DNA of 64,000 nt from Eucommia ulmoides (lineage: Eukaryota > Streptophyta > Magnoliopsida > Garryales > Eucommiaceae): positions 16,555,901 through 16,619,900 of the forward strand of contig CM028326.1 in assembly GCA_016647705.1 (NCBI GenBank), given 5' to 3'. The notes beneath the pieces are model-generated. The model was not told the origin of the DNA. It was given only the letters and a program-made list of their open reading frames with translations, and made no database searches. Made by a program: the position numbers and the translations under genes. The first letter of the stretch is position 1; each line of letters starts with the position of its first letter. Shown piece after piece: positions 46,267 through 59,672 of the stretch.

Positions 46267-49153
46267 TTATATCAGAAAGCCAAAAAAAATAATTTGTTGC
46301 ACCAGAAACTTACCCGATGGATTGGTTGTCTTCGTCTTTTTCTTCCTCCCTTGTTCTTCATCTTCTCCTCCGCTTCCTATCCCCAATGTCGCAGTAAAAT
46401 TGGTTCGGCTTGCAACCCAAGCTCTCAAACATGCTCTTGTCATTGGCGGAGATAAAGACATTGGCTGTGACGAAGATGTTGCACGAGAGGTGTCAACTGC
46501 CCGAGCTGAATTGATTGGTTGAGAGGATGAATCTACCGCTGCTACTACCTAAGAGGATGAACCAGTAGCCACTGCCTGAGCCGATGAACCAGCAGCCACT
46601 GCCTGAGATTTCTCCTTGAAATACCAAAAACAAATAAAAAATTAATATCTTGAAAAGTTACAGAAATTAAATACTAAATGTTTATACATAACACATTACC
46701 TTTTCAACCAATTTGGAGTTCGTATGTTTGCTATTTTTTGCAACTTCTTCTATTATGTCCCAGCTGCAAACAATTTTTGCATTTAACGTATTTTCCCATC
46801 CTGGTTGTCTGTGATGCAACTCTCGGCTCATTAGGAACCCTCATCCTCATCTTCTTGGGCCTACTAGCTTGATTCCGTTTGATAGAGGGCAGTAAAGGCA
46901 TTTCGGTTTGAACCGAATCGTGCATTCCAGGAACCAGATTTATCATGTAGCTGTAAGTGGCTAAATATAAGTCTTTTCTATAATATTCGTGCACATAATC
47001 TGTCGGCTCTCCCCTACTCAAATTAATTGCAGCAATGGCATGTTTGCACAGAATCCCAGACAAATCCCACATTTTACAACCACAAGTCCTCACACCCAAG
47101 TCCACCACATAATTCTTTTCAAAATTATCAACCTCAAACTTTCTATCCCCAGCCCAATTGGCAAAGCAATGTCGAGCACTATCCTTAATGTTTTCCAACT
47201 TTCCCAAAATTTTTGGACAAATGACACCATTATGTTTTTCCATCCCGCTTCGCTTGACTTGAATTCTGTTCATTAAGGCCCTCCTGATTGACTCAATCAT
47301 TGATATGATTGGTTTCTCCCTTGCCTCAAGTATATAAGCATTAAAAGACTCACAAATGTTATTGACCAAAATATCACATTTAGACCTATAACTAAAATAA
47401 GATCTAATCCACAAGTGAGGACCAATTGCAGCCAACCAGTTGTGGGCATTTCGGTTAACTTCTTCAATTTTTTCATCCACAATTTCTTACTCTCTCAAAT
47501 TAGCCATCGAAGCAACTTTCCACAACAGTTCTTTAAGCTCTAGTCCCTTAAATGTTTTCTTGAAATTCTCATAAATATGCTTCAAGCAATATCTATGTTC
47601 AGCCCCAGGCATTACCTCCTCAAATGTATGCTCCAACCCTTTTTGCCTATCTGAAATGAACACCCAACTCTTCTCTTCAACAGTCCCAATATCATAAGTT
47701 AGCTATGTCAAAAACCATGTCTATGACTTGGAATTTTCGTTCTCAACCACGACCATTGCAATGGGATAGAAATTGTCATTCCCATCTCTACCCACAGCCG
47801 AAAGAAGTTGTCCCCCATAAAAAAAAAAAAAAAAACTTCAAAAAACACCTATCTAACCCAATAATAGGTCTGCAACCAGCAAGAAACCCCTCTTTTCGAC
47901 CTCCAAACCTCACATATATTCTCTGAAAAATTGGAGGGGGCAACTCAATCCCAGGGCCAACCTCAACCACAGGTTTATGTTCAGTTGTGATAACAAAAAT
48001 ACTACCTGGGTTGCATTGCCGAACCATTTCGGTATAATCTCTCAATTTTGCATATTGTACCATTTGATCACCTTCGATAGCCTCTCTCGCTTTCTTTTTA
48101 GCCCTATACAATTACCACTTACTAACTTCCACATTCAAATCCCTTTGTACTGTATTTTTCATTTGACTCACCTTCCACGTTGTCATCTATAAGTGCATAA
48201 ATATACTTTTCAGAGAGGTATCTTGAGTTCACTTGGCTATTCATGTACCTCCTCCCACATGTATGCAGACCAACTAGTGACTTGATTTGGAAAGACTTCT
48301 CCCCCTACATCAAAGAAGCGTGTATTTTCCAACCATATTCAAATTTACATTTTGTAGTTACCCTATCCGATTCATTCTTTATGAATTTAATGTCGTATTC
48401 TTGCCTCACATTAAATTCCTTCAAGGCAGTCCTAAATTGTTTGACACTAGGGAGCATCATGTCAACAACCAATTTAGGGTCTTCCTTGAATGTTTGTTCA
48501 TGATACACAGGAAATTTTGGACTATCTTTTTCGTCATCTAACCCATCCAAGCTTTCTAGCTCTTCACAATCACTGTCATTGTCCCACCAAGGTTGTTCAT
48601 TTTCATTATGTTCATCACTATTAATAGTGGATATTACATTTGCATATTGTTTCTCCACGGTATCAAAAATGTCATCCTCTCCAACATTCTCTAAATCCTC
48701 CCTAGCCCATTCCGGCTCACTTGATTGATCAGATTCATCACCATCTTCTTTACTAGATTCGTTACTCTCATCAACATCATCATCATTAAAAGTAGGATCA
48801 TCACTCACACTTAATTCATGTTCTTCTTCAGGCTGTTGTTCATTAATGACTTGCCCATCAGTCTCTCCAAATAAGGTTACCTTAAAATGTTGACCTTCAT
48901 TATGCAATCGAACTAGGTCAAGCACATCATTATCAATTTCAATTCTCCTTAACATCTAGGTTTTAGGTATTTTGAAGTACAAATGAACTAAACCATCATA
49001 CCCTAATTCCTTGAAAAAAGATTACATTTCAATAAAAGACCAACAATCACCATCACAATTAAACTGGTATTCTACATTCCCCCCAACAGAATGTAAAGTT
49101 GGTCTAAAGATGAAATACCCCCCATGGTGTATCTCAAGGTTGAACGAAGACAT
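46267..49153 (-). pseudogene. MULE transposase, MuDR family, decayed
   Basis: The natural start is probably the ATG at 49153-49151 (MSSFNLEIHHGGYF, RPTLHSVGGNVEYQF). The N-terminal part at 48305-48955 has a long acidic stretch and ends in the MuDR motif KFIKNESDRVTTKCKFEYGW. DDE remnants lie at 47481-48111: GLDRCFLK (first Asp), AVGRDGNDNFYPIAMVVVE, WVFISDRQKGLEHTF (second Asp), AEHRYCLKHIYENFKKTFKG. 46731-47480 carries the SWIM finger (CGCKMWDLSGILCKHAIAA) and a zinc knuckle (CKNCLQLGHNRRSC). An 84-base GT-AG intron (46616-46699) precedes a last exon to 46267. I count about seven in-frame stops and two or three frameshifts, one at an A-run near 47820-47836. Intact length would be near 930 residues. 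Not functional as it stands. Confidence 0.88.
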
Positions 49154-49602
49154 CCGCAGAATTTATAAGCAAAAAAAAAAAAAAAAAATTGTTTTGCTCA
49201 AAAACCAGGTATAAGGGGACAAGGGAACAAAACTTAAGTCAATAAATGATTAAAAAAGGATAAAGACAAAAAGGGGCAAGTGAGGAACACTTTCAGCATT
49301 ATGAAGGCAAGTAAGGGACAGGTGAGGAATAATTTCAGCACTACATGTTGAGGGATAGTGGGAATCTTGACATTTGTGATGTGGGGAACATGGGACCTAC
49401 TAAACAAATCCAATTGAAAAATAGGGACAATTTCATATCAAATTCAGCAATCAATGATTAGGAATAAAAACAAAAAACATTTGCATGTAATTCATGTTCG
49501 CCAAACCCACATTACACATGCACACTTTAGTCCAATCTTACAAGATCAAAGATATCAGCCCTAGTTTATACTAATTTTTGTCAAACAAGTTCAGTTCATA
49601 AA

Positions 49603-50160
49603 CCTAAAAACTCGTTCCAGTTCAGAAGATGAAACGAGAAACCTCAAAAACTCATTCCAGTTCAGAAGATGAAAATGAGAAACATGAAAACCCTAAAATT
49701 CGAAAGTTGTTCCAGTTCAAAACAGGAAAATCGCTATTTTCAGAACATGAAAACCCTAATTTTCGAAACATCAAAACTCAGAATCGGATTAACATGAAGG
49801 AAATACAGAATTTGTACCTTCGACAATGAAACCCTAATTGCAAATCGACCATTTCTTCCAAAACTTTTCAATAATCAAACAGATATTGAACGATTCTTCC
49901 AAAACCCTATATCGTTCTCGGATCTGGTAGAAACTGCAAAACAAATCAAAGAATATCAGATCGAAATGAAAAAAATAAATGCAAAATATGGGAAATGAAC
50001 GGGAAATATGAACAAAATCGAACATTCGAAGAACGATCTAGGGTTATCGCGAACGATGGTTCTCAGATCTGCGTGAAAGATGAGCGAGATTGAGAGCGAG
50101 TGATGAACGTCATCTGCGTGAAAGATGAACAAGATTGAGAGCGAATGGTGAACTTCTTAA
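49603..50160. repeat. Two short direct duplications in the MULE 5' region
   Basis: A unit of about 48 bp with TTCCAGTTCAGAAGATGAAA is doubled near 49612-49680, and one with ATCTGCGTGAAAGATGA and AGATTGAGAGCGA is doubled near 50070-50150. Both lie upstream of the transposase start. Confidence 0.6.
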
Positions 50161-50357
50161 AGATGGATTTTGCGATCATCTGGTGGAAAGACACTATAGA
50201 GAAGTGAGGAACGCTGCCGTGGAGAAGTGAGGAACGAATGTGCAATGTGTAGAGGTTGAGAGCTTAGGATGAGAAGTGAGTAGGGCTCAATGAGGAAGAA
50301 ACGTCTAAGTGTTAATATATAAATAAGGGTAAAATCGACATTATACGATTTCCATTA

Positions 50358-50475
50358 ACGGAGTGAAGGTTGCACTTAGGTCCACAAACCACAAGGGGTA
50401 AATGGCGACGTTTGAACCACAGTAGGATAAAGTGCAAATGCGCCAAACCACAGGAGGGTAAAGTGTAATTAACCC
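50358..50475 (-). repeat. Right TIR of the MULE
   Basis: Reverse complement of the left end with scattered differences; ends AATTAACCC at 50475. Confidence 0.88.
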
Positions 50476-50484
50476 TATATAATA

Positions 50485-52041
50485 TTAGTTACATGTTACA
50501 ATTATATATATCTATGTAATATTTTGTGACATTTAACAAATATTGGACATAGAAATTAGTTTAATATTTAGTTACATATATTTGTGTACTAAAACTAATT
50601 AGATTTATTTTGTGTGATTTTTGTTACATCTAACAAAATTTTACACACAAAATTGTTACATATAATCGCGCATGTGCAAGGCTTCCGCCTTTTGAAAATA
50701 AGCGAGAGTAAAACTAATTTTTCTTCTGCCTTTGGGGCTTTTCACCAATTAAGGGTGAAATACAGGACCTCCCACCAATTGCCCCTAAATTTTAGTGACA
50801 TCCCCTGTCATTTGGAAAACCGATGAGAGCACCTTCTCTCATTTTAAAAATATCAAGGACACCCCTTATAGGTAGTTGTGAGAGTAAGACTACAATTTTA
50901 ATGTTGTTATTACTTTATAAAAAGAAATCTCATCTATAATTATCCAATAATACGAATTAATATTTTTTCTATTCTAATGTCTATTTTTTTTCTTACTTGT
51001 CAATTAGTATTAGTTTTGTTTTATCCAATTGTTGGACACACCTCGAAAAATTTTCACAAGAATTTTATTTATATATATATCAAAAAAAAAATCAAATTAA
51101 GTTAAAGTATTTTTTATTTCATTTTTTATTTTAAAATTTATGTACAATCCGGACAAAATATTGGGTCAATATTGTTTGTAAAGTATTTTTTGTTCCTTTC
51201 ATTTGTTTCTATGAAGTCCCATTTAAAAAGAAAATTTGTTGGCCAAATTTTAATAGTTTCAGTTTTAGAACAAATAAAATAGTTTTTGTATTATATATTT
51301 TTAAATTTTTTACATTAATTAATTTTCTATCAAATGGTTGGAGAAATTCTCATTGTTCTGTGAATTTTATAGTCAGATTTGAATATTTTAATATATAATT
51401 TTTTATTTTTATAGTTAGAAGGGTAATTTGGTAAAATAAAATCTAAAATTATTAATTCGTTAGGGCTTGGAGCTATGACATAGTTTTGGAGTGTCGTTGT
51501 TGGGTTTTGAAAACGGGTCAAATGACAAAGGTTGTTGGTGATATTTTCAAGATGAGAAAAGGTTTCCTTGTGGGTTTCCCAAATATCTAGGAGTGTCCCA
51601 GAAAATTACCCCTAAATATTCACATCTAAATTTGAAAGTTTATTTTCAATTACATTCCACTTAAAAAATTATAAATAAACTTAAGTCACCTAAAAATCTA
51701 CTAAAATATTTTCAAATTGAAAAAAAAAAATTCCCAGAATTGCTGTTAAAATATTATAATTGAAAAAAAATGACTAGAAAACCACATAATAATTATAATA
51801 ATTAAGTGAAAATCCAGTAGAAATAATTAAGTAAAATCTACTAAAAATATGAATTTATCTATAAAGTAGAGAATTACTAATTAACTGTTGAAATATGAAA
51901 ACATGAGAATATTTATTTTGGTGGCTACGAATTTATTGAAATCTAAAACAAAAGTTATTGAAATTCAATGATTTTAAATGGATGTGATTGGATCCCTAAC
52001 TAGAAGAATGACTTAAATCTAAAATAAAGATTGAAGAAATA
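50485..52041. other. Intergenic, AT-rich
   Basis: No gene recognised. The left end continues the AT-rich flank that also precedes the MULE. At 51957-52035 a segment (AATGGATGTGATTGGATCCC, then TAACTAGAAGAA) has a relative at about 58985-59045, right of the SIRE-like element. Confidence 0.4.
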
Positions 52042-54175
52042 TGTTGATCCTAAGATTTTGATGAATAATTAAATGTTGATATTTTTTTAGAAACTAACGG
52101 TTTAATTGAGTGTTTCAATTTATTAGTTCTAATGATGAAGATATGATGACAAGTAATGAATGGATGCTAAAAGATGATGACAAAGATGATGAATGATTAA
52201 GAGGTTGAAGAATTTGAAGAACCTAGGTAAAACAATTCAGGTTAAATTTCAACTCTTAATATCCCAATTAGGATCACACATGACACAAAATGATTTTTAT
52301 AATTATGTATGCTTTTAATAGGATCCTAATTAGTTAAATTATTTGCTCCTATGCATGTGTAATTAAAAACGAAATATTGATAATTGATTAAAATTAAATT
52401 TAAGAATTTAATGGAGTTAACCGAAAAAAGAAATCGGTTAAAGAGGCAAAAACGTCGATGAGAATGAATTAAAAACGAATTTAGAAAAGGTTCTTAGCAT
52501 TGACAAGTCGACAGGTAAGTCGACCGTTCATAGAAGGTGAAGTTGTTGAATCTCTCGGTCAACAGGTAGGTTAACTTGAGCTTAAATGGTGAACTCTTTA
52601 AATCAATAAGTCGACAGGGAAGTCGACTTGTGATCAGAAATGAAACTCTCTGAATCTCTAAGTCGACAGATAGGTCGACCGATGGGCGATGGATTTTTGG
52701 CTTGGTTACATACTGAATCGAGCGATCAACCAGTGATCCTTGGTAAGTCGACTTATGACACTGTTTTAGGATTTTGTGAAATTTCAGATTTTATTCTAAA
52801 AGTAGCCATTACTAGCCGTTTTATGGTTAAGATCTGAGAGATATTTTGAGAATTTGATGTTATTTGAGATATGCAATATATATTATGATATTCTTATAGA
52901 TTTGGTTCAATAAGTTTGAATATTTCTCAATTTGGTATATATAATTCTTTCTATCCTATTTAATTGTGATTGAGAAATATTTGGAGGACTTAATTGAGAT
53001 GTTTAAAAGTCATAATTAAGTTATTTGAACCAAGATGAAGTCTTAGTGGTATAAGGGATTTATAAGAGCAATTAAATGTTATAACAAGTGGGAGCTAGCC
53101 GTTAGAGAGCTTATTTTATTCCTTTTTTATATAGACCTACGTTTTTCATTTATTTGAGAGAGGTCAAGAGAAATATACTGAGTTTTCTAAGAGTAATCAT
53201 ATTGATTGAGTTGTAAGATCTTTTCTGAGAGTTATTCTTAAGAATTATTTGTTGTGGATTATTGTTGCTACCGATATGAAGTTTCACTGCTATCATTATT
53301 CTTTCGGTGGATTCTGGGTGAGATCTTTCCAAATTACTTTCGATTAATTGATTGATTGATTGATTATATTTAGAATTTGATCTTTGAAGTTGTTTTTTAA
53401 TTTTTTTATTGAAAATTATTCTTAAAACAATGTTTTGAAGAAATCTGATTACGTGCTCAATTACGTGCTACCTTATTTTTGTTTGAATTAGATTTTAAAT
53501 ATCTCACTTTTTTATCACTAGTTTTAGAATATCAATTAAGTTCTAATTTATCTGGGGTAGTAGAAGTTTCGAGTGAGAAAAATTACTTATCAATTTGTAA
53601 TTAGTGAGTTGAGTGACGGATTAAATACTATTGAGAATATTTAATCTAAGGGTAGTTGGTTTCAGTCTCTTCCTATAAAAATATTGAGGTAGTGATTCTT
53701 CCTTGATTGAATTGATTTGTGAGTAATTTTATAACGGTTCAATCTTTATCGGGTAAAAGGATATTTTGAGTGTTTGTGATGTTTTGATTCTTTAGCTTAA
53801 AGTATAAAAATAATTAGGTTATTCTTGAACTTGTAAAAAATAGAGGTTATTTTTGAACCTGGAAAAAGAAATTTGTAAAGATTGATTTTGAGCCTGTGAA
53901 AAGAATCTTTGTGAGGGTTTGGTTCTTACTTTTAAAGGGATCTTGAGAGTGGGTGCGAATCTCCGTGGGGCTTGGAGGACTAGATTAGCTAAGAGTAGCT
54001 TAGTGAACCAGGATATATCGTGGTGTGGTACTTTATTTATTTTACTTATATTGTTATTTGGTGTGCACCTTGTTAATAACACATATCTACTATTTGATTT
54101 TTTGAAGTGTTATAAACTCTGATATTTTGAATACTACCCAATTTACCCCCTCTTGGGTGGCTCATTGGGTTAACA
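52042..54175 (+). repeat. 5' LTR of the SIRE-like element
   Basis: Ends CTCATTGGGTTAACA. GTCGAC-type motifs, in pairs such as AAGTCGACAGGTAAGTCGAC, lie at about 52504-52760. Confidence 0.85.
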
Positions 54176-54177
54176 AT

Positions 54178-54195
54178 TGGTATCAGAGCTGGTTT
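54178..54195 (+). other. Primer-binding site, initiator-Met tRNA type
   Basis: TGGTATCAGAGCTGGTTT directly after the LTR, the usual copia site. Confidence 0.85.
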
Positions 54196-54249
54196 TAGCT
54201 TAATTAGGCTTAACATCTTAATTAAACCGGTCACGTGCATGCACTATGG

Positions 54250-55401
54250 ATGATGTGTTTCGTGTATCCTATTTTGATAGTGGTAAATGCGTATATGATA
54301 ATGTGATATATAATTCTTGTGATTCTCATGATAGTGATGGAGATGATGATAATAAAAATGTCTAATTGTTATGAAAAAATTACTTTCACTCATACTACTT
54401 TTTACTAAAGAGAGTTTGAATTTAAAAAGAAAAATCTCTTGTTTTGAAAATGGTAGAAAAAGTGTCCGAAAATTTAAAATGCATTTGGATGATTATTGTG
54501 GTACAAAAGAGTTTTTGGACGTTTTTTTGAAATTAATAATTTGCTTTCTAAAGTGGATTCTCTTGAAAATGAAAATAGAGTTTTAAAAAATAATCTTGAC
54601 ATAATTTCTAAGCAAATGTTAGATCTTGATTTAAAAATCGATTTACTTAAGAAAAAATTTGAAAAGTCAAAATCCGACCTCAATTCTATTTGAAGAGCTT
54701 CTGAAAATGATTTTTCTAGGTAAAGTGAATATGTTTCATCGTCTTATCATTCATCAATGGCCAGTGATAGTTATGCTTCTATTGTTAAAAATGATTTATG
54801 TTTTACATCTCGTACTTTTTATGATAAATCATATTTAAGATGTTATTATTGCAATAGGGTTGGGTATTTTAAAGTATCATGTCCATTCAGGAACTCTAAA
54901 TTTATATCTAACAAGGACGGATCCAAAATAAAATGGATACCGAAGAGAACTGTTGGAATGTCTTGTGCAGAGTTACATAATGTCAGAAGTGAACACGAAG
55001 GAACAAACAAAGAAGTTATATCAAAGCCAAGTCTGGAAGTCACCAAGGATCTACAAACGATGCATACAAAGCGAAAAGATGCTCGAAAGACAAGAAGTGA
55101 AGTTGCAAAGAATCTATAAGAGACATGTGCAAAGAGAAAAGTTTTGCTAAAACCAAGATGGGATATCACTAGGAAACAACAAGCGATATGTGCAAAGGGA
55201 ATCATCAATAAATCAAATGGAAATAATCAAAGGCAGAGAGAATACGGACAGGCTAAGAAGAATGGTGTACCCAAATCAATCACCAGTACAAATGAGGTAA
55301 AGAGTAAAGTTGCCTCAAAACATACAAAAGGTACTTCTAACCCCTCCCAGTTTAAATTTATTAAATTTGTTAAAGAGGGAGGTGCTCGACTTCCCAAATA
55401 G
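54250..55401 (+). pseudogene. Gag remnants of the SIRE-like element
   Basis: Frames at 54371-54693 (coiled-coil-like: LLSKVDSLENENRVLKNNLD, then KQMLDLDLKIDLLKKKFEK) and 54757-55119 (zinc-knuckle-like LRCYYCNRVGYFKVSC and a following IKWIPKRT) are the familiar C-terminal half of SIRE-type gag. Lys/Gln-rich text continues to 55401. The N-terminal gag domain was not seen. Broken in several places. Confidence 0.72.
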
Positions 55402-56814
55402 GTAAGTTGGTGATGGTTTTTGAGACTTATACTAAATGATGTGCTTATTTATTGTCTGAGAAATAGTACAGGGTGATTATGAAAATCACATTTAGTTAAG
55501 GGGTACTAACATGTTTTTTATATGCTTATATCGAGTAGTGATCATATGTTAATTTTAAAACATGTTATGTAAGTTGAAACAAAAAATGAATGAAGTATTT
55601 GAGCTCCCACTAATTAGTGTTAATAACTTATTGTGTATGCATATTAGTAAGATTATTTGTATAATGTGCTGTCATTCATGTTATATACTTTTATACAGAT
55701 AAGTTGAATTGAGTTGAGTTTTTATTAATCTTAATTTATTAAAATGCATGATATTTTATATTGAGGTGAATTAAATGATTAAACAATGATTTAATTTGAT
55801 CATGATATTGATATGACTTGTATGGTTAATATTAATATGAAAGCATTAGAATTTTGTTTGATATCATACATATGAATATTTGAATACATGACATATTAAT
55901 CTGTGCTTATTGTTTCAAGTTGATATTTTTTAAGCATGAAGCACCTAGCTATTTGCAAGATAGTATATTATTCTCATACGTTTCATATATCCTTATTTTT
56001 AAATGATTAGTATTGTGGAAGAGATTTAGCATGTTATGAGATAACACCTTTAATACGCATATTATTATTGAGATATGATTCATGTTCTTGTGCGTAAATG
56101 ATTATAATTCTAAAAGAGAGTTGATATTTTATGAGAGAAATATGCATTTATCCATGTTTAAAGCATGTATTAAATCTATGTTGATTGATGATATGTTATT
56201 CTTGAGATATACTTCATATTTTAGTGCATTAAATATTACATAACTTGATTTTATCTAGGAAGACATTATTTGGTATCATGAGTAAGACATGAGAACTTAA
56301 CTGAAATTATGTGATTACATGTTATATTGTTGAAATATTTTGATTGCATAAGGTTTATTCTCCTAAGCATGAATTAACTTATTTACAGTTATATATGAAG
56401 AGAAGTGCTTATAAGAAGGGTAATATTATGCCATGCTTATATTGAAAGATTAGTTTTGTTGAAAATTCAAAAGAAGTTAATATGCTTATGAAAAATTAAT
56501 ATCATGCTACCTTACTAAGATGCTTTGATTGCCTTAGGGGGAGATTATATTCCTAAGTGATGTTTTTGGTTCCCCCCTTACCAATTTTTTTTGAGATAAC
56601 AAATGGGGATAATTAGTTGATGTTTTAATTAAGTATCTGAAAATAGAGTTTATTATATTGAAATTTGCTCTTTGTTGAAAATCTTATGACTATCTTCTTC
56701 ATTACTTTGCTTTAACGAGTTATAAAACCTGTTTTCGGATTTAGGGGTGTGTGGTTGCATTATTGTTTTGAAAAAAATATCAAAATTAATTGTCATTACA
56801 AAAAAGTGGGAGAT
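55402..56814. other. AT-rich interior of the SIRE-like element, no gene
   Basis: No frame of note. Phrases such as GATATGATTCAT and TTGAGATATACTTCATAT recur loosely. It ends in the polypurine tract before the 3' LTR. Confidence 0.5.
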
Positions 56815-58956
56815 TGTTGATCCTAAGATTTTGATGAAAAATTAAATGTTGATATTTTTTGTGGAACTAACGGTTTAATTGAGTATTTTAGTTTATTAGT
56901 TCCAATAATGAAGATCTGATGACAAGTATAGAATGAATGCTAAAAGATGATGATAAAGATGATGAAGAATTAAGAGGTTAAAGAATTTGAAGAACCTAGG
57001 AAAAATAACTCAGGTTAAATTTCAACTCTTAATATTCTAATTAGGATCACACACGACACAAAAATAATTTTTATAAATCTGTGTGTTTTTTATAAGATTT
57101 TAATTAGTTAAATTATTTGCTCCTTTGTATAATTAAAAAAAATCTATTGATAATTGATAAAATTGAATTTAAGAATTTAATGGAGCTAACAAAGAAAAGA
57201 AATCAGTTAAAGAGGCAAAAATATCGATGAGAATGAATTAAAAATGAATTTAAAAGAGGTTCCCAACATTGACAAGTCGACAGGTAAGTTGACCGTTCAT
57301 AGAAGGTAAAGTTGCTGAATCTCTTAGTCGGCAGGTAGGTTGACCTAAGCTTAAATGGTGAACTTTCTAAATCGATAAGTCGACAGGGAGGTTGACTTGT
57401 GACTAGAAATGAAACTGTCTGAATTTCTAGGTTGACAGATAGATCGACCGATGGGCGATAGATTTTTGGCTTGGCTACATCTTGAATCGAGCGGTCGACC
57501 GGTGATCCTTGGTAAGTCGACTTATGGCACTGTTTAGAATTCCAGATTTTATTCTAAAAGTAGCTGTTACTAGCCGTTTTATAGTTAAGATCTGAGAGAT
57601 ATTTTAGGGATTTGATGTTATTGGATACATGCAACATATATTATGATATCCCTATAGATTTGGTTCAATAAGTTTGAATATTTCTCAATTGGTACATATA
57701 ATTCTTTCTATCCCATTTAATTGTGATAGAGAAATATTTGGGGGACTTAATTGAGGTGTTTAAAAGCCATAATTAAGTGATTTGAACCAGGATGAAGTCT
57801 TAGTGATGTAAGGGGTCTATAAGACCAATTAAATGTCATAACAAGTGGGAATTAACCGTTAGAGAGCTTATTTTATTCCCTTTATATAGACCTGCGTTTT
57901 TCATATATTTGAGAGAGATTAAGAGAAATATACTGAGTTTTCTAAGAGTAATTATATTGATTGAGTTGTAAGATCTTTTCCGAGAATTATTCTTGAGAAT
58001 TATTTGCTATGGATTATTGTTACTACCGATCTGAAGTTTCATTGCTATCATTATGCTTTCGGTAGATTCCGGGTAAGATCTTTCCAAATTACTTTCTATT
58101 AATTGATTGGTTGATTATATTTGAAATTTGATCTTTAAAATTGTTTTCTAATTTTTTTATTGAAAATTATTCTTGAAACAATTTCTTGAAGAAATCTGAT
58201 TATGTGCTACCCTATTTTTGTTTAAATCAAATTTTGAATATCTCACTTTTCTATCACTAGTTTTGGGATATTAATTGAATTCTAATTTATCTAGGGAGGT
58301 AGAAGCTCCGAGTGAGAAAAATCACTTATCAATTTGTAATTGGTAAGTTGAGTGACAGATTAAATACTATTGAAAAAATTTAATCTAAGGGTAACTGTTT
58401 TCAGTCTCTTCTTGTAAAGAGATTGAGGTAGTAATTCTTCCTTAATTGAATTTATTTGTGAGCAATTTTGTAACAGTTCAATCCTTACCGGGTAAAAAGA
58501 TATTTGGAGTGTTTGTGCGGTTTTGATTCTTTAGCCTAAGGTACAAAAAAAATTAGGTTATTCTTGAGTTTGTAAAAAATAGATGTTATTCCTGAGCCTG
58601 AAAAAAAGAATTTGTAAAGGTTGATTCTAAACATGTGAAAATAATCTTTGTGATGGTTTGGTTCCTACCTTTAAAGAGATCTTGAGTTTAGTGAGTGCGA
58701 ATCTCCGTGGGGCTCAGAGGATTGAATTAGACAAGAGTAGTTTGGTGAACCAGGATATATCGTGGTGTGCTGCTTTATTTATTTTACTTATATTGTTATT
58801 TGGTGTGCATTTAGTTGATAACCCATATCCGCTACTATAAAGATAATAATTAATTTTAGGATAAAATTAATTGTTTAATTTTTTGAAGTGTTATAAACTC
58901 TGATATTTTTAATACTATCCAATTTACCCCCTCTTGGATAGCTCACTGACCCAACA
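56815..58956 (+). repeat. 3' LTR of the SIRE-like element
   Basis: Colinear with 52042-54175. GTCGAC-type motifs lie at about 57272-57535, several of them altered relative to the 5' LTR. Confidence 0.85.
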
Positions 58957-59672
58957 AAATCCTTTGAAATTCAAAATTATCCAATGATTTTCAATGGATG
59001 TGATCAAATCCCTAACTGGAAGAACCACTTGAATCTTAAAAAAAAATAGAAATCCATTGAAATCCAAATTATTCCAGATAAATAAATAGTAGTAAAAACT
59101 TGTGCATATGATCTATGAACAAATATATGTAAAAATAAAATAAAAAAAATCAATACAATCCTAGAATTCTTGCAGAAATGGTAGCTAGAGTTGCAAATCG
59201 AAGCAAAAAATATTCAAGAAGATGAATAGCAAGCTACAACAAATTTCATACCTCAGACGCGGCCGTAATGACGATGAAGTTGGAATTTATGGTAGTGTTC
59301 GCCCTTAATATAGTGATGGTAGTGATGATAACGTTGTGGCTTCAATGGTGAGATGGTAGTTTTACTTGATTTGTATAGATCTGGTCAAATCTAGGCTAGA
59401 TTTGTCCAGATTCGGTGGATATTTGTTTTGGGGTGGCGTTTGCGATGGCTATCAAGTAGTGATGACAGAGCAAGAGAAGGTTACGACCATAGCCGCTTGG
59501 TTGATGTGGTGGTGATTGTGCCACTGTAGATTTGAAGGTGAGGTAGTGGCTATGGTAGAAGAATTGAGAGAATACAGAGCGACAACAGAATAGGAGAAGG
59601 TTCGTCCATAGTTGTGTCGACAGTGATGGTGATGATAACAACATTGTAGGCAGTGCAAAATTAGAGGCGAGG
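58957..59672. other. Intergenic between two LTR elements
   Basis: No gene recognised. The first 90 bases resemble a worn MITE of the type with GGATTTCAATGGAT-like text. Around 59300-59650 a segment with GATGATAACGTTGTGGC is partly duplicated (59318-59340 and 59625-59650). Confidence 0.35.

Larger units (their letters stand above)
44727..50484 (-). mobile_element. Mutator-like element (MULE) with TIRs and a perfect 9-bp target duplication
   Basis: The element spans 44736-50475 (5740 bp). TATATAATA stands on both sides (44727-44735 and 50476-50484). The ends are inverted repeats of about 110 bp starting GGGTTAATTACACTTTACCC, and each contains the phrase TACCCCCTGTGGTT or a variant three times. 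Inside are a decayed transposase gene on the minus strand (about 46267-49153), a decayed GRF zinc-finger gene on the plus strand (45061-45428) and a tandem repeat array (45597-46260). A 9-bp duplication with long TIRs and a SWIM-type transposase defines the superfamily. Well-kept ends with a broken transposase suggest it was last moved by another copy or decayed after landing. Confidence 0.92.
52042..58956 (+). mobile_element. SIRE-like Ty1/copia element with two LTRs, only gag remnants inside
   Basis: LTRs at 52042-54175 and 56815-58956 (2134 and 2142 bp) both start TGTTGATCCTAAGATTTTGA. The flanks AAATA (52037-52041) and AAATC (58957-58961) are one base apart, a plausible target duplication. 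The primer site TTGGTATCAGAGCTGG follows the left LTR, and a polypurine tract AAAAAGTGGGAGAT precedes the right one. The 2.6-kb inside has gag remains and no protease, integrase, reverse transcriptase or RNase H. In the first 200 bases the LTRs differ at about 15-20 places, so the insertion is old. Broken, with a large part of the coding region absent. Confidence 0.88.
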
